Part shown: positions 6,778 through 14,687 of the stretch, piece after piece
How the letters are laid out: each line of letters opens with the position of its first letter
Position numbering within the stretch: position 1 is the stretch's first letter
IMG/VR virus record: IMGVR_UViG_3300025030_000381
Span: 1 to 26,182 of that record
Origin: a virus
DNA: 26,182 nucleotides
Reading direction: 5' to 3' (one strand)
Position numbers and translations under genes: made by a program
Notes under the pieces: model-generated
Seen by the model: the letters and a program-made list of their open reading frames with translations, nothing else
Told to the model about the DNA's origin: nothing
Database searches by the model: none

Positions 6778-7709
6778 GCAAGTCCCGCCCATTGAACAAA
6801 GGGGTATCGTTTTTGATAGACCCAGTGTACCTTTGAATAATCAGTTATTATCGTGCCATCGACAACACTGATATAAACCGGCACACCATCAGGCGCAAGG
6901 GGGAATTTCCCTGTCGCCGGGTTATAGTAATGATTTCCTTGATGAGCATATCTGCGATACCAAGCATACTCATCTTCTTTGCCCGCAGGTATGAGCTCAA
7001 AATTGGCTCCATTGTTTATAACGCGATAACAATACTCATATCTGATAGGCGCAATTTTCCAGCGGAAGTAAATTTCATAATTTACCTTACTGTATAAAAT
7101 TTCCCCGGCCGAATTTTTCACGTGTTCCACCCTAAGCCGGCGAATCAAGGCCCGCCCGCGAGGAGCCCCACGAAACGGAACCGCATTAACCGAAAAATGC
7201 CAGTCGAAAGCTACAGACTCATCAAAAGCGGCTTCATTCCTGACAATAGTCAAAACTTGATCTGGAATTTCCTCATCGACCTCAATGGGTTCGCCAAGTT
7301 TGTTTATATATGAATAGCCATCCGCATCGACATCCACCTTTTCGGTAGTGGTGACTGTATCCCATGATTCTTCCGCCGGCTGATTTAATGGATCTGCCGC
7401 ACCTTCTTCCTCTTGCTTACCACCCTCATTTACGCTGCCGCCATAATTCACCACGACATTGAAAAAAGTCGGCGATACCTTTGTTACCTGTGGTTCTTTA
7501 GACCGCAGAGTCGTCCATCCGGGATAGAATGTTCCGGGAGCAGGAATTATAATAGACGGGGTTAGGGGATCAGACTGTGGCCATAAGAATCGAGCATCAT
7601 CGGCAACACTATCGGTAATCAGGGAAAAACATCTCACCGATGTTTTATTGTCGGCTTCTCCGCCGGCCGAATGACCTCTAAAACCTTCTCTTATACTGAC
7701 TATAGCCAT
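6774..7709 (-). CDS. Minor tail protein downstream of tape measure
   Basis: A 311-residue protein that begins 5 bp after the tape measure stop. The N-terminus (IREGFRGHSAGGEADNKTS) is followed by a segment of strands, an acidic low-complexity insert at about 95-130 (GGKQEEEGAADP), and a C-terminal aromatic beta-rich part with many Tyr. In lambda-like order the gene after the tape measure encodes a tail-tip component (lambda M, L), and I assign a similar place to this one without recognising a specific family. The start ATG has GGA 9 bases upstream. There is no signal peptide or membrane segment. Confidence 0.65.
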   Translation of the reverse strand: MAIVSIREGFRGHSAGGEADNKTSVRCFSLITDSVADDARFLWPQSDPLTPSIIIPAPGTFYPGWTTLRSKEPQVTKVSPTFFNVVVNYGGSVNEGGKQEEEGAADPLNQPAEESWDTVTTTEKVDVDADGYSYINKLGEPIEVDEEIPDQVLTIVRNEAAFDESVAFDWHFSVNAVPFRGAPRGRALIRRLRVEHVKNSAGEILYSKVNYEIYFRWKIAPIRYEYCYRVINNGANFELIPAGKEDEYAWYRRYAHQGNHYYNPATGKFPLAPDGVPVYISVVDGTIITDYSKVHWVYQKRYPFVQWAGLA

Positions 7710-7714
7710 GGCTG

Positions 7715-9415
7715 TTATTCCGCAAGAGTCAAAACGCTTGTACCTTCGCCGCTTCCCATCTTGGCATACATTCTTTCCAGTACTTCTTTTACCTGCTCGG
7801 TGATCTTAAGATTTCCATCCTGGAGTTTTATTTGATCCTGATTGTCCTTATGCAACTGTGCGTAAGGATCAGAATAGCCAGGGGCCCTGGACATCATCCG
7901 GGATTCCGTTGCTCGAAGTTCACTAAATCTATCTGCCGGAGCGGCGGTCTCCGCTTGGTCGCTAATTATTTGCTGCTGCTTCAAAGCGAACTTCAGTTGA
8001 GTCGCTTCCATCACCTCAGAGCCTAACCGTTGGGCCTCAATCATGGCCTCTTGATATTCTACAGCTAATAATGCCAACTCTTTATCGAGGCCGGTTTTGG
8101 TTATATTAATCCACAGATTGCTGATCTCGCCGAAAAGACCTTTGGTGCTGTCCAGCCGTTCCTTGGCCAGGGCTTCCGTCTGCTTACGCTGTTCGTCTTG
8201 TTCCTTATCGGCATATTTTTTACGGATACCATACAGCTCCCATTGGAGCATCTCTTCTAATATCTTGGTATTGTCACCGGCCTCCTCAGCCGCCTCAATT
8301 TGATTTTTATATTTTAGTTTGACGGTTTCTTCTTCTTCCTCCATCCCTTCTTTCAAAATCTTAATTTTTAGTTGTTCCAGATCACGTAAATGCACTGCCT
8401 CTTTCGCCGAGGCCTCCGAGTCTGATTTGCCCGGCGGTGGCGTCTGCGGCCCTGATGGTCCGCCCGCGAACAGACCGGCTAATAGCCGCTCGTCACTTAC
8501 CAGCGATTCTCTGGTGCTGAGCTGGTCCAGTCTTTCTTCATAACCTATTAATCCAAGGGTAAGAAAATCCATCAATTTTGCGTTCGCATATATAGCTTTG
8601 TTTGCCAGCCAACCTAGATGTTCGCCAGTCCAATAAATACCCCGGCCTAAATACAAAAATCCCTTGGCAAGAATACCAACGATCTGAAGAGAATTAGTTA
8701 GAGCCTCTGAATCCTTTTTGATCCAGTCCGTGAATTCCACGACTACGGGCATTAATTGATCGCCCAATGTTTCCTTTAGGTCGCCAATGGTATTTTTAAA
8801 TTGCTCCAATTTACCGCTGTCGGTTTGAGCTTCCCCGGTGGCCAGGCTAAAATTATCGGCACCAATACGCAGCAAAGCATTGAATTTTTCCTGGGGACTC
8901 AGCGTCTCAGCAAGAACTATGCCGAAACGTTTGAGCTGAGATGTATTTCCCATTGCAGCCTTGGCCACTAATCGCATAGATGCCTCTAGGTCCATCTTAT
9001 ACGCCCGGGAAAGCCCGATGGCCGCAACTGTGGCGTCCTGCAGCTGCTGGCCGGAGAGTTTGCCCATACTCGCTCCCAGAGCCATTATTCCCAGAACAAC
9101 CTCATCGTCTATAATCGTTTGTTTCTGGATTCCAGCAGCAAACTTTTTCATATCATCAACGGCAGCTTGCCCGCCGGCGCCTAACAGATTCAAGGCATCA
9201 GATAGATTACGAACTGCTTGTTCTTGCTTGCCAAAAGCAGTTATGGATTCCCGGACCAGATTGACTAAGGCGTATATGCCCAATCCCCCTAGCGCTAAAT
9301 TACGCATGCTGGTTAATTGCTGGCTCAGACCGCTAAGCCCCTGCCCCACGGAGGCAAAGGCCCGCGGCGTCTGATTCTGTGCAGCTATAACAACATCCAG
9401 TTGACGCTTAGCCAT
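7715..9415 (-). CDS. Tail tape measure protein (short)
   Basis: A 566-residue protein. The N-terminal part fits phage tape measures: the MAKRQLDVVIAAQNQT opening, a hydrophobic segment at about 40-60, and the run DDEVVLGIMALGASMGKLSG then LSRAYKMDLEASMRLVAKAA. A second hydrophobic stretch lies near 245-262, and a long Glu/Lys-rich coiled coil at about 340-460. It is short for the family (lambda H is 853). At the usual 0.15 nm per residue this predicts a tail of about 85 nm. ATG 9415 follows directly on the GT-frame stop (TAAAATG) and has GGTGG 8 bases upstream; a GTG at 9427 would add 4 residues. Location right after G/GT supports the call. Confidence 0.88.
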   Translation of the reverse strand: MAKRQLDVVIAAQNQTPRAFASVGQGLSGLSQQLTSMRNLALGGLGIYALVNLVRESITAFGKQEQAVRNLSDALNLLGAGGQAAVDDMKKFAAGIQKQTIIDDEVVLGIMALGASMGKLSGQQLQDATVAAIGLSRAYKMDLEASMRLVAKAAMGNTSQLKRFGIVLAETLSPQEKFNALLRIGADNFSLATGEAQTDSGKLEQFKNTIGDLKETLGDQLMPVVVEFTDWIKKDSEALTNSLQIVGILAKGFLYLGRGIYWTGEHLGWLANKAIYANAKLMDFLTLGLIGYEERLDQLSTRESLVSDERLLAGLFAGGPSGPQTPPPGKSDSEASAKEAVHLRDLEQLKIKILKEGMEEEEETVKLKYKNQIEAAEEAGDNTKILEEMLQWELYGIRKKYADKEQDEQRKQTEALAKERLDSTKGLFGEISNLWINITKTGLDKELALLAVEYQEAMIEAQRLGSEVMEATQLKFALKQQQIISDQAETAAPADRFSELRATESRMMSRAPGYSDPYAQLHKDNQDQIKLQDGNLKITEQVKEVLERMYAKMGSGEGTSVLTLAE

Positions 9416-9416
9416 T

Positions 9417-10108
9417 TTATAATCCACCCAATCTCGCTTGGTGGCGAGCCTTCTCCGCCCAGACGAATCGACAATAGCTCAAGAACGCCTGAGCCTGGTC
9501 CAAGGCTCCGCCGGCTACCGGCGGCAAGCCCTTTTCGTATAGGTCGGCGTAATCCATAAATTCCCAAACCTCTGCCGGTATGCTTTTTCTGGGACATTGC
9601 TTCAACGAGAAACGCCCCGTTTGTTTACAACCATCGCAGCCGAACCCGCTGCACAGCGGACACTCGTACTCATAAGGCGACTGCTCGCTTACGGGGTCTT
9701 TACAGGTGTTGCATTTTCCGGGCCGGCAGATTTGCCCGAAGGAATAGGCGACTGCGATTCTAAGTTTTTTAGGTCCTCAATTCTGGGACTGTAGGACCAG
9801 GCCCGGTAAATTAATTCCTGAGCTTCGCTGAATTGCAGGACGTCCTCAACACGCTCGAGGTCATAAGCCAAGCCATTGGGCATGTTTTCCCATCCCACTA
9901 GAACGTTTTTGAGGATAGCAAATAATTTATCGATCCGCTGTACAGAGCTATTAAGCCGCTCCAGTTCGTCGAACTTCTCGGCCTGTCTGCGTTGTTCACG
10001 CCCGCTCAAAAACCGAAAGAAAAACCGGGGCTGTTTTTCCTGGGGTAATTTTTCATCGGTGCGCAGGACCAGACTGAATCTATCCTCGGTACTCAAAGGT
10101 AAGGGCAT
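9417..10108 (-). CDS. GT-like tail assembly chaperone made by -1 frameshift
   Basis: Join 10108-9764, then re-read base 9764 and continue to 9417. After A AAA AAC (9770-9764) the -1 frame is open without a stop for 115 codons, giving a 230-residue fusion: 115 residues of the G-like protein plus a T-like part. The T part has many cysteines: C128, C133, C136, then C150-x2-C153 and C158-x2-C161 (YECPLC, CDGCK), then C172, a zinc-finger-like region. A conserved-looking helical end follows (SIPAEVWEFMDYADLYEKG). In lambda, G and GT bind the tape measure and tail tube during tail assembly. The T frame has no start codon with a ribosome site of its own. Frameshifting efficiency is not known. Confidence 0.75.
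9689..10108 (-). CDS. G-like tail assembly chaperone (unshifted product)
   Basis: A 139-residue protein, the same size as lambda G (140). It has an N-terminal beta-type part (DRFSLVLRTDEKLP) and helical remainder (REQRRQAEKFDELERL). It lies between the tail tube and the tape measure, the fixed place of this chaperone. The start has AGGAG 8 bases upstream and forms a TAATG junction with the upstream 57-residue gene. It stops with TAA at 9689 unless ribosomes slip at codons 113-115. Confidence 0.85.
   Translation of the reverse strand: MPLPLSTEDRFSLVLRTDEKLPQEKQPRFFFRFLSGREQRRQAEKFDELERLNSSVQRIDKLFAILKNVLVGWENMPNGLAYDLERVEDVLQFSEAQELIYRAWSYSPRIEDLKNLESQSPIPSGKSAGPENATPVKTP
9764..9770 (-). promoter_or_regulatory. 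Slippery heptamer A AAA AAC for -1 frameshift
   Basis: On the minus strand the heptamer AAAAAAC is in the correct X XXY YYZ phase of the G frame (CTA AAA AAC, codons 113-115). A 7-bp stem, UUCGGGC with GCCCGGA, begins about 23 nt downstream, farther than usual. GAGG lies 4 nt upstream. The -1 frame continues uninterrupted into the T-like region. Confidence 0.75.
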
Positions 10109-10281
10109 TAGTTTTTCTCCTTATCGACAATCTTTTTAGACTCCGCCAAACCGTCCAGGTATCGCTGCTGCACTTCGGCGGGCAGCGAATCCCAGACACG
10201 CTGTATCTGTAAATCGGTGGCTTGTTCAAAGCCACCGTGATGTTTGCGAACGGCCTCTCTGATTTTAGATATGTTTTCCAC
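10108..10281 (-). CDS. Small helical tail-module protein
   Basis: A 57-residue protein not previously flagged because of its size: helical and charged, with the core IREAVRKHHGGFEQATDLQI followed by RVWDSLPAEVQQRYLDGL. It starts GTG 10281, with AGGAG 7 bases upstream; an in-frame ATG at 10287 is only 1 base from that AGGAG. Its TAA overlaps the G-like ATG (TAATG), so it is coupled to the chaperone. The mRNA leader (10289-10326) is a copy of the one ahead of the gene at 17684-18598. Its function is unknown; a chaperone or tail-completion role is suggested only by position. Confidence 0.75.
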   Translation of the reverse strand: MENISKIREAVRKHHGGFEQATDLQIQRVWDSLPAEVQQRYLDGLAESKKIVDKEKN

Positions 10282-10288
10282 AGTCATT

Positions 10289-10326
10289 CTCCTTTCATGC
10301 TATGGCAGGGCCTACGCCCTGACGAG
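10289..10326 (-). promoter_or_regulatory. Repeated mRNA leader with hairpin, copy A
   Basis: A 38-nt element that ends in AAAGGAG and contains the 6-bp hairpin CAGGGC-GUAG-GCCCUG. It matches 18605-18643 over its length, with a divergent loop. It covers the Shine-Dalgarno region of the 57-residue gene. It may tune translation or mRNA stability. Confidence 0.6.
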
Positions 10327-10371
10327 TTCATCTTTCAGAGCCTAACAGAATAAGTAACTGCATCAGGATGA

Positions 10372-11334
10372 TTAAGTTGCCGTCAAGGTCAGCTCGTCAT
10401 TGCCGGTGTCATGATCGCTTACATTCAATTGGGCCGTGATCTCCTCAGTCAATTTACCGTCCCGATCGCCTTCTTGCGGTGCCCGATGCTGTAACTTAGG
10501 AGCAGCCAGGGTCAGACCACGAGTGCCATTAGTAAAAGCCATGCTCAAGGCGGCTTCAGTTCCAACCAACCATAATCCATAAGCGTCATAGTAAGCAATT
10601 AATTCAGCCAAGGCATCCATGGTGATCACCGGATCACGTCCAGTGATCACATAAAAAGTCACTCCCTGGGCTTTTTGAATATCTTCCACCGGTGTGATTT
10701 TGTTGCCCATGTCCAAATTGAAAGTAGAAATCAGAGGATTGTAAGAACCGATGGTGAAAGTAACCGCGGCTGCTCTGATAGGCAATTGGGTATTTATGGT
10801 AGCTGTCGGCACAGCAACCGTGGTAGGTGGATTCCATACTCCGCTAAAATCAAATTCAAAAAAAACCGGCTTGCCGAATTCACCGCTGATCCGTACGTTA
10901 CCCATACAACCATGCAGTTGCTTATACATGCTGTTTGGATTATCCCCGCCGCCTTCGTGCATACCGATAGTAATAGTTTTCATAGCGGCGACGGAACTTA
11001 CCGGCGCGAAAACATTCGGAGGCCCAGCAGTTAAGCCAAAACCACAAGCTTGCAAAAGAATGGCCAACCCCGCGTCTATGGCTGCCGTGGCAGCGCCGGA
11101 AACAGCGCGCAATTCGGTTCGGAAAGTACAGGTTCCAACTCGTTCTCCGGAAACAGCAGGGAAATGACCCAAAGCTGCGCCCGAAGGTTCTCGTGATTGC
11201 GTACTATCAGTCAATTGCATAACCGGCTCAAAAGCCAAAACATGGGTAGCTCCGGCTACCAATGTACCCTTTTCTGTTTCCAGCGACACTTGTAAAACTT
11301 TAACTCTACCGAGTTTTGTTGCCGCATTTGCCAT
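10372..11334 (-). CDS. Major tail tube protein
   Basis: A 320-residue protein, largely beta-type, rich in Thr, Gly and Ala. It lies immediately upstream of the chaperone cluster (57-residue gene, G/GT) and downstream of the U-like terminator gene, the position of lambda V. Features include an N-terminal strand KVLQVSLETEKGT, a central TFTIGSYNP region (typical of tube-forming folds with an extended loop) and a C-terminal LTEEITAQLNVSD strand. It is longer than lambda V (246). The start has AGGA 7 bases upstream. High expression is expected. Confidence 0.8.
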   Translation of the reverse strand: MANAATKLGRVKVLQVSLETEKGTLVAGATHVLAFEPVMQLTDSTQSREPSGAALGHFPAVSGERVGTCTFRTELRAVSGAATAAIDAGLAILLQACGFGLTAGPPNVFAPVSSVAAMKTITIGMHEGGGDNPNSMYKQLHGCMGNVRISGEFGKPVFFEFDFSGVWNPPTTVAVPTATINTQLPIRAAAVTFTIGSYNPLISTFNLDMGNKITPVEDIQKAQGVTFYVITGRDPVITMDALAELIAYYDAYGLWLVGTEAALSMAFTNGTRGLTLAAPKLQHRAPQEGDRDGKLTEEITAQLNVSDHDTGNDELTLTAT

Positions 11335-11366
11335 TTTTGTTTCCTTTCAATAAAATTATGCCTTCT

Positions 11367-11888
11367 TTATGACGGAGTTTCATCGACCCAAACCGTTACA
11401 ATCAGACCTTGCCCCTGAACACCTGTCGATCCACTGACAGCTATCACGGCCAGTAGGCTATCTCCGGCCACCAAACTGGAGGAGCTGATGGTGCCGGTTT
11501 CGACCTCACAGTCGGCTTGGGTGCTACTGTAATTAATAACTCCGCTGAGGACGGTTGCCGGAGTCGGTACATCTTGATCCGCCTTTTTAAGATCGACTGT
11601 GAAGGCCTTATCGCCACCGCTGGGAGAATCAACACAGGCAACTTCGATAGCCAGAATTGTAGCCGTTGCTCCGCGAACCGTGTGAATCGGTACAATAGCT
11701 GCGACCACGTCAGTCCCATCGTCCTGTTTATAATGAATAGCATATCGATGTATCATCTTACTGGTTACGATAGCCGCCCCAGCAGCTATCGCGTCATTGT
11801 CGACTGTTCCATCCGGTAGAACGAGCGAGCCGATAAAAGTTACCGTACCTAGAAAAGTAAAATCGCCGTATATGCGTGAAACTGACAT
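11367..11888 (-). CDS. Virion-associated beta-rich protein, unrecognised
   Basis: A 173-residue protein. The first 30 residues (FTFLGTVTFIGSLVLPDGTV) resemble the short collagen-free N-terminal strands of virion fibre or decoration proteins. The rest is a compact Val/Ala/Thr-rich sequence ending VTVWVDETPS. GGAG lies 6 bases before the ATG. It is placed between the U-like tail terminator and the tail tube. I do not recognise a family; a tail-surface or decoration role fits the context, but a second tube-like protein cannot be excluded. Confidence 0.65.
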   Translation of the reverse strand: MSVSRIYGDFTFLGTVTFIGSLVLPDGTVDNDAIAAGAAIVTSKMIHRYAIHYKQDDGTDVVAAIVPIHTVRGATATILAIEVACVDSPSGGDKAFTVDLKKADQDVPTPATVLSGVINYSSTQADCEVETGTISSSSLVAGDSLLAVIAVSGSTGVQGQGLIVTVWVDETPS

Positions 11889-11898
11889 TTTTCACTCC

Positions 11899-12375
11899 TT
11901 AGATTCTCAGGTAGGGATCGTTTTCAGCAACCCGATAAATTACCTCGATCCAAACAGTAGCGCCCTCAAAGCCTCTGCTAGGCTCGGCATAGTCGACAGA
12001 ACCGAGATCACTACGAATAGCCAGTCCGCCCCACTGAACATCAGCCATCAGAGCCTTTTGGACATCGGCAATAAAGCTATTCAAGGCCTGATCCATAGGC
12101 ACCGTATTCTTTTCGCTATGTCTTAAAAATAAATCAATAGTGAATGGCTGACGCCAGCCGATAGCCGGCGGGTTGCCGACTATATCCTCGCTCGTCTCCC
12201 GCTCGGCGTTATCCTGCAAGACGGAAATACCCTTATCCGCAGGGTGAAAATTTTCTCCAGTACGCCGGGGCCTCACTACTTCCGAGACGGTATTCGCATA
12301 ACCGTTGGCTGCGGTAATCGTCTTCAGCTTGGTGACGATGGCTTGAGCGATCTGTTCGATAATTGATTCGGCCAT
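11899..12375 (-). CDS. Tail terminator protein, GpU-like
   Basis: A 158-residue protein. The sequence begins with a long helix (MAESIIEQIAQAIVTKLKTI) and later has the pattern DYAEPSRGFEGATVWIEVIY, typical of tail-completion proteins that cap the tube (lambda U, 131 residues). It follows the GpZ-like gene by 2 bp, exactly as Z-U in lambda. GGAGG lies 10 bases upstream of ATG. The assignment rests on order plus fold-like pattern. Confidence 0.72.
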   Translation of the reverse strand: MAESIIEQIAQAIVTKLKTITAANGYANTVSEVVRPRRTGENFHPADKGISVLQDNAERETSEDIVGNPPAIGWRQPFTIDLFLRHSEKNTVPMDQALNSFIADVQKALMADVQWGGLAIRSDLGSVDYAEPSRGFEGATVWIEVIYRVAENDPYLRI

Positions 12376-12376
12376 T

Positions 12377-12982
12377 TTATGCAGACCTCCGATGTCTCTG
12401 GAGTATCACGCCTACCTGGGTAGTTATCTCTTTTTCGAGCCGCGAGCCGATGACGTTATTCAGGGAGGCCTCAGTCAGTGCGGATATATTCTCTGCTGCT
12501 ACAGGTACGGATGGGCCAAATATTTCTTCAATTGGCAATCGAGCAAGCTCATGTCCCTCGAGCTGCCTGCGCCGAAACACTCCACGGTGTCCGCTTCTCA
12601 TTTGTATCGGAGTTCCGCTCGCATAAGACTCCATAAAAGCGCCTAGCGCTGTTTTTCGGCCACCACTGCGACTTATACGATACGTTACTCCCTTCTTTGT
12701 TTGCCTGGCTCCAAAGTTAAATATAGGAATTCGCCGGCCACTGATAACTATATTGGCCATCAAATCACGATAAGTAGCCCTCCGCAAAGTAACATTTCTG
12801 TTCCGTAAATCACTTTTTTTTACAGCAATCTGCTGAGCTATAATATCAATGATTCTCTTTCTCGCAGTTACCCCAACTTTGTTGATTGCTCTGCTAAGAA
12901 CAGTCTGCAGTTCTCTTGGGGCCTCGGCGAAAAAAGCCTTGAGCTCTCGCATCTGCCGGCGATTGACCGTAATCTCAATCAT
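12377..12982 (-). CDS. Minor tail protein Z (GpZ family)
   Basis: A 201-residue protein, close to lambda Z (192). It contains the family's helical basic N-terminus (LQTVLSRAINKVGVTARKRI), the KKSDLRNRNVTL segment, then IFNFGARQTKKGVTYRIS and a Gly/Arg-rich part with GHRGVFRR. Z acts in tail completion, before the tail is joined to the head. ATG 12982 is preceded by AGGAGGT at 8 bases and lies 1 base after the upstream stop (TGAGATG). A longer frame to 13018 is not supported. Confidence 0.85.
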   Translation of the reverse strand: MIEITVNRRQMRELKAFFAEAPRELQTVLSRAINKVGVTARKRIIDIIAQQIAVKKSDLRNRNVTLRRATYRDLMANIVISGRRIPIFNFGARQTKKGVTYRISRSGGRKTALGAFMESYASGTPIQMRSGHRGVFRRRQLEGHELARLPIEEIFGPSVPVAAENISALTEASLNNVIGSRLEKEITTQVGVILQRHRRSA

Positions 12983-12983
12983 C

Positions 12984-14354
12984 TCAGGCCACCTCCTGCT
13001 GCACATAACAACTACCAATAGCGATGGTCAGCTTTTTGCCGCCGGAAGTGATTACCTGGAGCTGATAGGTGTAATTGTATTTATCGCCCGGGGGACTCCC
13101 AGCCAGAGCCGCCGTCTGGGCTGCGGTTAGATCGACCTTGAAAACTGCAGTGGTGCCATCCATAGAAACCGCGACGCTGACTTCGAGGTCCTTTGTGTTG
13201 TCGCCCACGTCATAATCTTCTTGCACCACCAAGCGAAGTTTGCCCGTGGCCCCTACCAAACTGGGGGTAGTCCAGTTCTCGTTCTGCCATTCCAGAGCCC
13301 GGCTATCAGCATCCAGATAATCATCACCCTGGATAATGGTAATGTCCCCGTCGCTGGCCACAGGAGCCACTACGTTGACGCTGGCTGTGCCGATCCGCTG
13401 TACATAGGTCTCCACAGTAGCTAATTTCTCTTGGATCGCTTCTGTCGAGTCAGTAGCCGCGCTGAATGTACCGCCCACGTCAGACGGTGTGCTGGCCGCC
13501 TTGCTCATCAGGCCCTTGAGGAATCCAAATATGGTATTTGCGCCCGTAACGGTAAACGCGCCTATGCGAGCCAGGAGCGTAGTCTGGTTGGCCAGCGTGC
13601 CTTGCAAGTCCGCCTGGTCGCTGAGCGTCTTAAGCGTATCGCTATCCGCCCCGCGTATGTTACCTTCGGCGGTGGTTATCTCGGCGGGCGTGCTGCGGCT
13701 GGAGATAGTAGCATCGAGCTTGCCGAGTCTGATTTCAGTACACACACTGGCTAGAGCAGCATTGTCTGTGCCTCGCATAGCCGCCCCATCTAAGCCCGCA
13801 ACGTCCACTTTCATAATATCAATTTCAGCAGCAGCCTTACCAGGCGTTCCCGCGTCCAGTTCTGCCAGACGAGCTTCAGTGCAAACCGTAGCCAAGGCCG
13901 CGCCATCTGTGCCTCGCATAGCTACTCCACCAATGCCTTCCACCTCGGCCTTGATAGCGGCGTTGCCGTTGGTCGCATCGTCCAGAATATCCGTGTAGCC
14001 TTCGATAGTTGTTTCGTGAGTGTGTAAAGCCGAGGCGTCAATCTCCGCAGCACCATCCCAGTGCATTTCGCCTGTCGAGCCGATGATGGTATCCGTAGAG
14101 GCGGGAGAGGCCCCAATTCTCAAAAACATTACAACACTATAAACTCCGGCAGCTACTACAGGGAACGTGCCTCGATATTGTCCAGTGGTTCCTACTTCGG
14201 ATAAGACAATATCATAATCGTCTTGTACATGTCCGCCTGTGCCATAAGTTTCAAAAGCACCGCCCACAGGATAATATACTTGGCCGGCGGCATTAAAAAC
14301 CAGGGTGTATAGGTTTGCTCCGGTGTTATATGTAGCTCTGATTTCATTAGCCAT
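12984..14354 (-). CDS. Large fibre-like virion protein with internal repeats
   Basis: A 456-residue protein. Residues 1-95 form a beta-type domain (ATYNTGANLYTLVF, then GTTGQYRGTFPVVAAGVYSV). A repeat of about 27 residues occurs at 142-168 and 189-215, each containing AMRGTD, AALA, VCTE, RL and LDA. A helical stretch follows (240-320), then a C-terminal domain (ITIIQGDDYLDADSRALEW, ending TIAIGSCYV) somewhat like the N-terminal domain of baseplate upper proteins (BppU); that similarity is from memory and weak. It shares TAATG with the upstream gene. The position between fibre genes and Z suggests a neck or side-fibre component. Confidence 0.65.
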   Translation of the reverse strand: MANEIRATYNTGANLYTLVFNAAGQVYYPVGGAFETYGTGGHVQDDYDIVLSEVGTTGQYRGTFPVVAAGVYSVVMFLRIGASPASTDTIIGSTGEMHWDGAAEIDASALHTHETTIEGYTDILDDATNGNAAIKAEVEGIGGVAMRGTDGAALATVCTEARLAELDAGTPGKAAAEIDIMKVDVAGLDGAAMRGTDNAALASVCTEIRLGKLDATISSRSTPAEITTAEGNIRGADSDTLKTLSDQADLQGTLANQTTLLARIGAFTVTGANTIFGFLKGLMSKAASTPSDVGGTFSAATDSTEAIQEKLATVETYVQRIGTASVNVVAPVASDGDITIIQGDDYLDADSRALEWQNENWTTPSLVGATGKLRLVVQEDYDVGDNTKDLEVSVAVSMDGTTAVFKVDLTAAQTAALAGSPPGDKYNYTYQLQVITSGGKKLTIAIGSCYVQQEVA

Positions 14355-14608
14355 TATGGTAGAGCCTCAACGGTAATGTTTTTGGCAACTTCGATAGCCT
14401 CTTTGAGCTTGGTATAGACCGTGAGCATAGCCGCAGCATCGGTGCCGAGTTGGGCAGCAATGGCTGTGCGGCTGCGGAGTTTGACGATGCTGCGAATCTC
14501 GGCCAGCCGAATCTCCGCAAAACTTACTACCTGGGAAATCTTTTTACGGATTTCGATAGTCTCGTCAGCTATGGTTATTGTTTTTTCAGCAACATCGGTT
14601 AGAGCCAT
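14354..14608 (-). CDS. Small helical protein coupled to the fibre-like gene
   Basis: An 84-residue all-helical protein (EKTITIADETIEIRKKISQV, then SFAEIRLAEIRSIVKLRSR). It may form a coiled coil with heptad-like spacing. ATG 14608 is chosen because GGAG lies 7 bases upstream; the open frame to 14713 runs through the inverted repeat and into the upstream gene, so it is rejected. The stop overlaps the next start (TAATG). No family is recognised; a fibre chaperone or connector is a guess from position. Confidence 0.65.
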   Translation of the reverse strand: MALTDVAEKTITIADETIEIRKKISQVVSFAEIRLAEIRSIVKLRSRTAIAAQLGTDAAAMLTVYTKLKEAIEVAKNITVEALP

Positions 14609-14627
14609 CAATTTACTCCTTTCAATC

Positions 14628-14684
14628 GGGCTTTGGGCTATGGACTTTGGACTGTAGGCATCTAAAGCCCAAAGTCTAAAGTCT
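14628..14684. repeat. Intergenic structured repeat with crossing pairings
   Basis: GGGCTTT (14628-14634) can pair with AAAGCCC (14664-14670), and GACTTTG (14643-14649) with CAAAGTC (14670-14676). The pairings alternate and would form a pseudoknot-like fold. GGACT/AAAGTC words recur. It fills the 79-bp gap after the HAEG fibre gene. Confidence 0.45.
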
Positions 14685-14687
14685 ATT

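Noticed and set aside
9417-9605. Separate 62-residue gene starting at TTG 9605
   Set aside because: There is no ribosome site, and the frame is open far upstream to the slippery heptamer; it is better explained as the end of the GT fusion.
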